Shown here one piece after another: positions 34,901 to 41,654 of a stretch of DNA of 64,000 bases. The position numbers were made by a program, and so were the translations under genes. The notes below the pieces were generated by a model. It made no database searches. It had not been told where the DNA came from and worked only from the letters and a program-made list of their open reading frames with translations. The DNA is taken from assembly GCF_001428005.1 (NCBI RefSeq), contig NZ_LMSB01000045.1, forward strand, positions 1 to 64,000, given 5' to 3'. How positions within the stretch are numbered: the first letter of the stretch is position 1; the number at the start of each line of letters is the position of its first letter. Origin of the DNA: Arthrobacter sp. Soil736 (GTDB lineage: Bacteria > Actinomycetota > Actinomycetes > Actinomycetales > Micrococcaceae).

Positions 34901-35342
34901 CCGTTCCGCGGTCCTGCGCGGCCAGGTGGACCGGCTGGAGATTGACTCCCGCGGGCGGCTGGTGATTGTCGACCTCAAAACAGGGAAAAGGCAGCCCGGC
35001 AAGGCTGAGCTGGGCCGGCATCCGCAGCTTGGCGCCTACCAGGCCGCGGTCCTCGCCGGAGGCTTCAGCGGTTCCGCGGGAGTTTCCGGGGACGCCCAGC
35101 CCGGCGGTGCCGTGCTCGCCCAGCTGGGAACCACCGCCAAGAGCCCGGGCGTCCAGCACCAGGATCCCCTTGATCCGGGGGAGAACTGGGCGCTGGACAT
35201 GGTCAAGGAGGCGGCCAACGTGATGTCAGGCCATGAGTTCGAAGCCAGGCACGATCCCTCCAAGAGCGGATTCGGCGGTCACGGCTGCCGTCTGCCGGAG
35301 GTGTGCCCCCTGTGCGCACGCGGCAAGCAGGTTACCGAATGA
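31950..35342 (+). CDS. adnA: AdnA-type subunit of the AdnAB helicase-nuclease
   Basis: A 1130-residue UvrD-like motor plus RecB-family nuclease that pairs with the next gene to resect DNA double-strand breaks. Walker A is GAPGTGKST at 68-76; motif II is degenerate (LILVDDIHE), in keeping with AdnA being the accessory motor in mycobacteria. The nuclease core is intact (GTLVHA, then GQVDRLE and VIVDLKTGK). C1113, C1119 and C1122 near the C-terminus could hold an iron-sulfur cluster, but the fourth position expected in the SPSKVESVQKSP segment is Ser869. The GTG start overlaps the previous stop, and the stop overlaps adnB. Longer than the roughly 1045 residues of mycobacterial AdnA. Confidence 0.82.
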   Translation: MTATITQSETFSATTGRQDQSGGAPASPGSGLRLLPPRQVHNAVPVLSPDQFAAVEVPRGAGPVLVPGAPGTGKSTVLIEAAVRRVEAHSVDPERILILAPGRLAADTLRDRFTARLNRSLSTTPARTWASYAFDLIRRAKAEGILPLPRAPRLLSGPEQDLIIKELLDGHALPGLGLPWPADLDAALATRGFRQEVRQLFDRIIESGRTAEDLAGLGHECGRPDWTAAAALYAEYRDVLDLRMPEAFDPAGIITAARQLFQDSPDFLAAERDRLQLILVDDIHEANPAVFELLADVAAGKDVFVASSPDTVVQGFRGARPDLVAELPRLLGEDGRDVLERPLRYAHRHRPAVAQAWLGVADRISLRAGGQLARRLEQYHPEPAPDEHAHRRPFTGDTGASPAGASGGTVEAHLLPSAVHELRYVAQRILEAQINDGRELADMAVIVRNGGQLSQLQRYLSGQGIPVRIPVAESAVRDEVAVRPLLDAYAVVLDPDALTPESAVSLLTSRIGGATSLELRRLRQSLRREEILGGGGRSSDALLVEALLEPGALGSLGIEGRSARRVARMIQAGRRATAEAGANAETVLWALWHSTGLAASWTAAALSGGLVGARADRDLDAMMALFHTAERYVDQMPGSGPDQFLEYLLNQELPMDTLAARAQMDDAVELMTPASAAGREWPFVIVAGLQEGVWPNTRLRGELLGSTLFADAVEHGVEYALQRGPLSRLREIRYDELRSFSAAVSRAKEVLICTAVASEDEQPSSFLDYVAPLMPDQDARGFTPVERPLTLRALVAELRQHAQLADRSAAESDEAVRVLARLATVDPPVPGAHPDTWWGLAPLSSEERVVPPGGTVYVSPSKVESVQKSPLDWFIQAAGGEAATDFARSLGTLVHAIAQDLPDASGAEYLAELVTRWPSLGMKDNWEGKLDFRRAEAMVRKLAQYILVMRSEGRRLVGVEQDFEVQLSEPAADPLPDGAIGDAPRSAVLRGQVDRLEIDSRGRLVIVDLKTGKRQPGKAELGRHPQLGAYQAAVLAGGFSGSAGVSGDAQPGGAVLAQLGTTAKSPGVQHQDPLDPGENWALDMVKEAANVMSGHEFEARHDPSKSGFGGHGCRLPEVCPLCARGKQVTE

Positions 35343-38300
35343 GCCGCCCCGCAGACGTCCCTGCGCCCAGGTTCAGCCCCGAAGAGCTGTCCGTCCTGCT
35401 CGGCGAGAAGAACCTGCCCACCGCAGAACAGTCGGCCATCATCTCCTCACCGCTGACGCCCCGGCTTGTTATTGCCGGTGCGGGATCGGGCAAGACCGCC
35501 ACCATGGCCGACCGCGTCGTCTGGCTGGTCGCCAACGGCTGGGTCAAGCCGGAGGAAGTCCTCGGTGTCACCTTCACACGGAAAGCCGCCGGCGAACTGG
35601 CAAGCCGCATCCGGGCCAAGCTGGCCGCGCTGCAGCGGATCTCGGAAGCCGACGCCGGCAACACGGTGTTTCCGGCCGGCCTGCTCAGCACCGATGCGCT
35701 GGAACCCAAGGTCTCCACGTACCACTCCTTTGCCAGCGGCGTCGTGTCCGACTACGGGCTCCGGCTTGGCATCGAACGTGACGTCGTCCTGCTGGGCGGA
35801 GCACAGGCCTGGCAACTGGCAAGCGAGGTCGTTGAGGCGTTCGACGGCGACTATTCGCATTTCCGGGTAGCCAAGTCGACACTCGTCAAGGCCGTCATTC
35901 AGCTCGCCGGCGAGTGCGCAGAGCATCTTCAGGACCCGGCCGAGGTTCACGACTGGCTCATGCAGCGGCTGGCCGAATTCGGCGCCCTGCCGTACGTGGC
36001 AGCGGCAAAGAAGAATCCGAGCCAGGCCGCCGGCGAGCTGGGCGCCATGCTCCGAACGCGGGCGAGTGTCGCGGAGCTCGTGGGCCGGTACTCCGAGGCC
36101 AAAAGGGCCCGGGGTGCCCTCGACTTCGGCGACCTCGTGGCGCTCGCCGCCAGGGTGGCCCGCGAGATTCCCCTCGCCGCGGAGATGGAACGCCAACGCT
36201 ACAAGGTGGTGCTCCTGGACGAATTCCAGGACACCTCCCATGCGCAGCTGGTCCTCTTCTCCAGGCTGTTCGGGGACGGCCACGCCGTCACGGCGGTGGG
36301 CGACCCCAACCAATCGATCTACGGCTTCCGCGGCGCGTCCGCCGGTCAGCTGTTCCACTTTGTCAACGAATTCCCGGTCCGGCTGGATGACGGGGAGGAA
36401 GGGCCGGCCAGGTTTAGCCCGGCGCCAACCTCCTACCTGACCACCGCCTGGCGGAACGGGCGCCACATCCTGGCGGCGGCCAACGTCATTTCGGCTCCGC
36501 TGAGCGCCGCTGCTGCCCAGGCGGGTCCCGCCGGAGAACGGGCGTCAGCCGCGTCCGTCGAGGTGCCGCCGCTGCAGCCCAGTCCGGCCGCCGTTCAGGG
36601 CCGGGTGATCCTTGGACGCTTCGCCACGGACGAGGACGAGGCCGCCGCCATCGCACGGGACCTGCTGAAATACCGGGTCACCGATTTCGAACAATCATCA
36701 ACCGCATCACCCGTTCCGCCGGCCATGGCCGTGCTGTGCCGCCGGCGGGCCCAGATGGAATGCATCAGGCGGGAGTTTGAGGCCCAGGGGATTCCCTACG
36801 AAATCGTTGGTCTCGGCGGCCTGCTGGACACGCCTGAAATTGTGGATCTGGTGTCCACGCTTCGGGTCCTTGCTGACCCCGGCAGGTCGGATTCCCTGAT
36901 GCGGCTGCTCGCCGGTGCACGCTGGCGGATCGGCACCGCCGACCTCATGGCATTTCGAGACTGGTCGGCGTTTCTTGCGCGCCGCCGCGGACAGAGCGCG
37001 GCCGATGCGGCGGCAGCCGGCGGGAGCGATGAGCCGCCGGCCGACGTCGTCATCGAGGGTGACCTGACCGACGCGTCCAGCCTTGTGGAAGCCCTGGACT
37101 GGCTGCCCAAGGAGGGCTGGACGTCGGCACACGGGCGCACGCTGACGGCCCCCGCCCGGGAACGGCTGCACAGGCTGGGCACGGAACTCAGGCAGCTGCG
37201 CGGACTAATGGGGGAGGACCTGACCACGCTCCTGGGTGAGGTGGAGCGGGCCATGCTGCTCGACATCGAGGTTGCCGCCCGGCCCGGGTTCAGCATTCAC
37301 CAGGCCCGAAGGAACCTGGATGCGTTCCAGGACGCGGCTGCCGGATTCCTGCAGACGTCCCACCGCGTGGACGTCCTCGCGTTCCTCTCATGGCTTGAAG
37401 CCGCAGCCGCCGAGGAAGGCGGCCTCGACGTTCCGCCGGCCGACGTCAACCATGAAGCTGTCCAGCTGTTGACCGTGCACGCATCCAAAGGGCTCGAGTG
37501 GGATGTGGTCTTTGTCCCGGGCCTCAACAGCGGGGCCTTCCCCAGCAGCCGTGATTCCCGGTGGAGCAGCGGTTCCGCCGCACTGCCCTGGCCCCTCCGC
37601 GGCGACAGGGCAGACCTTCCGCAGTGGGATATCGACCAGCCGGACCAGAAGGGGTGGCTGGACGCTGAAAAGGACTTCAAGGGCGCCGTCCAGGCCCACG
37701 GCGAAGCCGAGGAACGGCGGCTGGCCTACGTCGCGTACACGCGGGCCAAGCACGTTCTGTGGGTTTCCAGCGGTGCGTGGGTCGGCGGCCGCGGCGGAAT
37801 GGCGGAGATGTCGCCGTTCCTCGCGGAGCTGGGCCCCCTCGCCGGGACCGGAACATCCGCCGGCGCCCTTCCGGCCCAGGACGCCAGAGCCGATATCCAT
37901 CCCGGCTCGGTGGACGAGGAGTCCCTTCCGGACGAAAGCCCCCTGACGCGGGACCTTGAAGTTGCCATCTGGCCGTACGATCCCCTCGAAGGCCCTGTTG
38001 ATCCGCGCACCGGCAAGAGGCTCCGGCTCGTTCCCGGGCGGCGGGCGGCCATGGACTCCGCCGCGAGCCGGCTGCGGACCGAAATTGCTGCCCTCCAGGA
38101 GCTGGCCTTTGACGGACAGCCGGAGCTGCCGGATCCCGCGGGCCGGCCGCGAACGCCGCTCCACCCTCATGCCGCTGGCTGGGCGCGGGAGGCCGCCCTG
38201 CTCCTGGAACGCCGCGCCCGCCGTGCCCAAAGCCGGGACGTCCACCTGCCCGGGCACATTTCCGCATCCACCCTCGTCGACCTCGGGGAGGATCCCGGGG

Positions 38301-38848
38301 TTGTCCTGCAGCGCCTCAGGCGGCCGGTCCCGCGCGAGCCGGGGATGTCAGCCCGCAAGGGGACGGCGTTCCACGCCTGGGTCGAGGAGTACTTCGGAAC
38401 GGCAGGCATGCTGGACTTCGACGAAGCCCCCGGATCTGACAACCACATCGACGAGGCGTACGGACTGGAAGACATGGTGGCCACGTTCAGGGAGTCCCCC
38501 TGGGCACACCGGTCTCCGGCCCACGTCGAGGTGCCGGTCGAAACCCGGATCGGTGAAGTCGTGGTCCGCGGACGGATCGACGCCGTGTTCCGCGATGCCG
38601 ACGGCTGCTGGGATCTTGTGGACTGGAAGACCGGCAGGCGGCCGTCCGCCGGGCAGCTGAAAACGAAGAGCGTGCAGCTGGCCGTCTACCGGCTGGCCTG
38701 GGCACGGCTCAAGGACCTGCCGCTGGAGGAGGTGCGGGCTGCCTTCTATTACGTTGCGGACAACCAGGTGGTTCGCCCTCATGACCTGGCATCGGGGGAC
38801 GAACTGGAGGGCATTGTCGCCGCGGCCCTGGCCGCCCCGCGGACCTAA
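35339..38848 (+). CDS. adnB: AdnB-type lead motor and nuclease subunit of AdnAB
   Basis: A 1169-residue UvrD/PcrA-like helicase with a C-terminal RecB-family nuclease. Walker A AGAGSGKT is at 46-53, motif II reads LLDEFQDTSH, GDPNQSIYGFRGA is motif III, and HASKGLEWDVVFVPG is motif V. The nuclease carries GTAFHAWVEEYF, RGRIDAVF and LVDWKTGRRP, all catalytic acids present. In mycobacteria this subunit powers translocation. ATG 35339 overlaps the adnA stop (ATGA). No RecBCD or AddAB genes are visible in the window, so this is probably the main break-processing machine. Confidence 0.85.
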   Translation: MSRPADVPAPRFSPEELSVLLGEKNLPTAEQSAIISSPLTPRLVIAGAGSGKTATMADRVVWLVANGWVKPEEVLGVTFTRKAAGELASRIRAKLAALQRISEADAGNTVFPAGLLSTDALEPKVSTYHSFASGVVSDYGLRLGIERDVVLLGGAQAWQLASEVVEAFDGDYSHFRVAKSTLVKAVIQLAGECAEHLQDPAEVHDWLMQRLAEFGALPYVAAAKKNPSQAAGELGAMLRTRASVAELVGRYSEAKRARGALDFGDLVALAARVAREIPLAAEMERQRYKVVLLDEFQDTSHAQLVLFSRLFGDGHAVTAVGDPNQSIYGFRGASAGQLFHFVNEFPVRLDDGEEGPARFSPAPTSYLTTAWRNGRHILAAANVISAPLSAAAAQAGPAGERASAASVEVPPLQPSPAAVQGRVILGRFATDEDEAAAIARDLLKYRVTDFEQSSTASPVPPAMAVLCRRRAQMECIRREFEAQGIPYEIVGLGGLLDTPEIVDLVSTLRVLADPGRSDSLMRLLAGARWRIGTADLMAFRDWSAFLARRRGQSAADAAAAGGSDEPPADVVIEGDLTDASSLVEALDWLPKEGWTSAHGRTLTAPARERLHRLGTELRQLRGLMGEDLTTLLGEVERAMLLDIEVAARPGFSIHQARRNLDAFQDAAAGFLQTSHRVDVLAFLSWLEAAAAEEGGLDVPPADVNHEAVQLLTVHASKGLEWDVVFVPGLNSGAFPSSRDSRWSSGSAALPWPLRGDRADLPQWDIDQPDQKGWLDAEKDFKGAVQAHGEAEERRLAYVAYTRAKHVLWVSSGAWVGGRGGMAEMSPFLAELGPLAGTGTSAGALPAQDARADIHPGSVDEESLPDESPLTRDLEVAIWPYDPLEGPVDPRTGKRLRLVPGRRAAMDSAASRLRTEIAALQELAFDGQPELPDPAGRPRTPLHPHAAGWAREAALLLERRARRAQSRDVHLPGHISASTLVDLGEDPGVVLQRLRRPVPREPGMSARKGTAFHAWVEEYFGTAGMLDFDEAPGSDNHIDEAYGLEDMVATFRESPWAHRSPAHVEVPVETRIGEVVVRGRIDAVFRDADGCWDLVDWKTGRRPSAGQLKTKSVQLAVYRLAWARLKDLPLEEVRAAFYYVADNQVVRPHDLASGDELEGIVAAALAAPRT

Positions 38849-38901
38849 GGTATGGCAAGCGCAGCTTAGGGCGCCAACGGCCGGGTGCGAGCTCGGCTTG
38901 G

Positions 38902-38922
38902 CCCTTAGCCCTTAGCCCTTAG
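38902..38922. repeat. Three tandem CCCTTAG heptamers
   Basis: CCCTTAG occurs three times in direct tandem, followed by a partial unit CCTTGGG, in the 98-base gap between convergent adnB and the phosphotransferase gene. Non-coding; possibly a slippage product or part of a weak terminator. Confidence 0.9.
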
Positions 38923-38946
38923 CCTTGGGCCCCCCAACGCCTCGGA

Positions 38947-40332
38947 TCAAGGCGCCTTGGCATCCACGATGCTGATGGCTGCCGTGGAGGTGTCATCGGC
39001 GGAAAGCGGCTTGGGCTGCGCCGCAGCCTCGACCTGGTCCGCGACGGAAGCGCCCGGTCCGTCCGTCGCATCCGGCACTTCCGTTGTCGGTACATCCGCG
39101 GCGGCCTGTTCGTCCACGGTGCCGTCCGCGCTGCCGTCTGCGTCCACGCTGTCAGGAACGTCCACGCCGGCCGGAGCAGCCGGCGCGTCGGCCTGGTCCT
39201 CGTCAGCCGGGATGGGCATGACGTGCACGGCCGGCATCGGCTCGGAGACGTCGGTGGCTGGCGGCGCGGCAATCAGCTCGGCCGCAACCGGACCAGCTGA
39301 AACCGTGGCAGCTGGAACCGGGGCAACTGAAACCGGGCCGGGCGCCGTCGAAACCGGCGCCGCTGAGCCCGCCGCGGCCGCCGGCGACGGCAGGGGCTCC
39401 ACGCTGATGGGCTGCCCGCCGTGCTCTGCGATGTCCTCCGCCAGCGTGGCCAGCATGCCTTCCGCCTCGGAAATCATCTCGGCATCAGCAGCGGCAATTC
39501 CCTTCACCAGATATTGCGCAAGTGCGAATTCCGCGGAGAGCGCCGCCCTTCGGAGCAGATGACTGTCGGGGACGTCGCGGCGGTGTTTGGTGTAGTGGCG
39601 CACCACGGCGTCCACGAAGTCGTGCTCGTTGGATGCCACGAGCCAGGCAAGGTCGTCGGCGGGGTCGCCGATTCGCAGGTCGGTCCAGCCGGTGACGGCC
39701 GTCACCCGGTCCTCCTCGACAAGCAGGTTGTCCTCGTGGAGGTCGCCGTGGACCACACACGGATTGAAGCGCCACAGTGACACGTCTTCCATGGCGTGCT
39801 CCCAGCGGCGGAGAAGCAGGGGCGGAATCTTTCCCGTGGTCGCGGCCATGTCGAGCTCGTTCAGCCTGCGCTGGCGGAACTCGTTGGGGGTGTAGCTCGG
39901 CAGATCGGCGTTGCTTACCAGGGCACGGGGCAGATCATGGATGGCGGCCAGGGCTGTTCCGATCTCCTTCGCCAGCTCCTGAGACCCCGCCGTCAGCTCC
40001 TCAACGGTGCGCGTGGAGCCATTGAGGTGGGAGTATACAAACGTGCTCAGATTCTGCTGGCGGACGGTCCCGGCCACAGTCGGCATCAGAAAGGGAAGCT
40101 CCGCCCGGATGGCCGGGGCGAAGGCCCGCAGCACCAGGAACTCCGTCTCCAGCCGCGTGCTCGCCTCCGCATGCCGGGGCGAACGGACCCGCCAGCGCTT
40201 TCCCTCGGAGTCGAGCAGGAGAGCCGAATCAAAGTCCGCCGGATCATCCGGTGCGGAACTCACGGCAGTCGGGCTCAGTCCGGGGACCGCCGCGGTTGCC
40301 ACAGCTGCCAATTCGATCGGTTCTCTTCTCAC
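38947..40332 (-). CDS. Phosphotransferase-like protein (APH fold) with degenerate metal site and long acidic tail
   Basis: A 461-residue protein from the GTG at 40332. Residues 1-305 match the aminoglycoside/macrolide phosphotransferase fold: catalytic loop VVHGDLHEDNLL (HGDLHEDN 195-202) is intact, but the next metal-binding Asp, normally in an IDW motif, is Gly215 in VTGWTDLRIGDPADDLAWL. Residues about 312-461 form a low-complexity tail rich in Ala, Pro, Val, Asp and Glu. It could be a weak kinase or a pseudokinase. It stands between adnB and nudC, convergent with adnB and divergent from nudC. A longer upstream reading exists but would overlap nudC. Confidence 0.78.
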   Translation of the reverse strand: MRREPIELAAVATAAVPGLSPTAVSSAPDDPADFDSALLLDSEGKRWRVRSPRHAEASTRLETEFLVLRAFAPAIRAELPFLMPTVAGTVRQQNLSTFVYSHLNGSTRTVEELTAGSQELAKEIGTALAAIHDLPRALVSNADLPSYTPNEFRQRRLNELDMAATTGKIPPLLLRRWEHAMEDVSLWRFNPCVVHGDLHEDNLLVEEDRVTAVTGWTDLRIGDPADDLAWLVASNEHDFVDAVVRHYTKHRRDVPDSHLLRRAALSAEFALAQYLVKGIAAADAEMISEAEGMLATLAEDIAEHGGQPISVEPLPSPAAAAGSAAPVSTAPGPVSVAPVPAATVSAGPVAAELIAAPPATDVSEPMPAVHVMPIPADEDQADAPAAPAGVDVPDSVDADGSADGTVDEQAAADVPTTEVPDATDGPGASVADQVEAAAQPKPLSADDTSTAAISIVDAKAP

Positions 40333-40485
40333 GGTTCCACGGTAGATTGACTCGCGTTCAAGACAACGATGTGTCGCGGCGAGTCTTGAGATCCAGCCGA
40401 AATATGAGCCTTCCGCCGCCCCAAAGCGGGCTGTCCGGTGCCTGCGGAAATGTGAATTGTCACCCCGAGTCAGTACGGTGGATAC

Positions 40486-41538
40486 ATGAGTCATGCGGAG
40501 GCCGCTGCGCCGGTCAGTCAGCAGTCGGGCCAGACGCCCGAAAATCAGCTGTCCGAGGGTGATTTGGCGGCAAACCATCTTTTCGACACCGTCCTGCCGG
40601 TGCGCCCTGCACTGGTGAACCGCGGCTCCGTTGAGCGGATGAAGCCGAACGTCGTCGAAGACCTGCTGGCGCGCGGCGGCACGCAGGCTATGGTCCTCTC
40701 CGGCAGGCTCGCCCTCATTCACGACGACGCCCTTGTCCTGACGGACGCCGCCCTGCTGCTGGACCGGCTCCGAAGTGCAGACTCCGGGCCCTCGCTCGTC
40801 ATCTACCTGGGCTCCGCGCTGGAGAACGCCGATCTGCCGGCAGGGACGGAGATCCTGCTCTTCATCCTGCCCGCGCCGGTGAATCCCGGCGACGCAGGAC
40901 TCCCCGCGGGCGCCACGTGGGAAGGATTCCGCGACGTTGCCGCCCGGCTCGATCCGACCCACACGGCCCTTTTCGTCGAGGCCAGCGCCATCGCCAACTG
41001 GCATGCCAGCCACACCCACTGCCCCCGGTGCGGCGCCCCGACCACCGTGGAGACCGGGGGATGGGTCCGGCGCTGCCCCGTCGACAACTCCGAGCACTAT
41101 CCCCGGACCGATCCCGCGATCATCGTCACGGTGGTGGGACCGGACGACCGCCTGCTCCTTGGGGGCGGAGGGCCCCTCGACGCCAAGAACTACTCAACAC
41201 TTGCCGGCTTCGTGGAGCCGGGGGAGTCGCTCGAGCAGGCAGTGGTCCGTGAAATCCGCGAGGAAGTGGGCGTGCGGGTCAGGGCCTGCCAGTACCTCGG
41301 ATCCCAGGCCTGGCCCTTCCCGGCATCACTCATGCTCGGATTCACCGCCGTCACGGATGATTCCGAGGCAAAGCCCGACGGCGTTGAGGTCACCCGTGCC
41401 CGGTGGTTCAGCCGGGAGGAACTCCAGGAAGCCGTGCTGAGCGGCGAGATTGTGATTTCCACCAGGCTCTCCATCGCCCGGTCCCTGATCGAACACTGGT
41501 ACGGCGGCGTCATCCAGGACCGGCCCGCCGACGAATGA
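40486..41538 (+). CDS. nudC: NAD+ diphosphatase / deNADding Nudix hydrolase NudC
   Basis: A 350-residue Nudix enzyme that cleaves NAD(H), and in family members NAD-capped RNA 5' ends. The Nudix box is GFVEPGESLEQAVVREIREE from residue 241, and the family-specific motif SQAWPFPAS is at 273-281 (SQPWPFPxS in the consensus). The zinc ribbon has C179, C182 and C197, but the fourth position is Asp200. TACGGT about 8 bases before the ATG and weak SD may mean a short leader. In mycobacteria nudC also precedes uvrD2. Confidence 0.9.
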   Translation: MSHAEAAAPVSQQSGQTPENQLSEGDLAANHLFDTVLPVRPALVNRGSVERMKPNVVEDLLARGGTQAMVLSGRLALIHDDALVLTDAALLLDRLRSADSGPSLVIYLGSALENADLPAGTEILLFILPAPVNPGDAGLPAGATWEGFRDVAARLDPTHTALFVEASAIANWHASHTHCPRCGAPTTVETGGWVRRCPVDNSEHYPRTDPAIIVTVVGPDDRLLLGGGGPLDAKNYSTLAGFVEPGESLEQAVVREIREEVGVRVRACQYLGSQAWPFPASLMLGFTAVTDDSEAKPDGVEVTRARWFSREELQEAVLSGEIVISTRLSIARSLIEHWYGGVIQDRPADE

Positions 41539-41586
41539 CCGGGACGGACACGTACGGAGGATTGCTCCGGGCCGGCCTCGCCGCAG

Positions 41587-41613
41587 TGACATCAGCCGCA
41601 ATGACATCAGCCG
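41587..41613 (+). repeat. 15-bp tandem direct repeat upstream of uvrD2
   Basis: TGACATCAGCCG occurs twice (41587-41598 and 41602-41613), period 15, in the 116-base gap between nudC and uvrD2. It also lies in a possible 36-codon reading frame (41535-41645) whose ATG overlaps the nudC stop; I cannot tell whether that is translated. Confidence 0.8.
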
Positions 41614-41654
41614 GCGTGAGTACTTTTATCCATCCCATCGACTGAGCAGCAGAA

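Noticed and set aside
40333..41097. N-terminal extension of the phosphotransferase over nudC
   Set aside because: It runs antisense through the conserved nudC gene; the family-like sequence starts after 40332.
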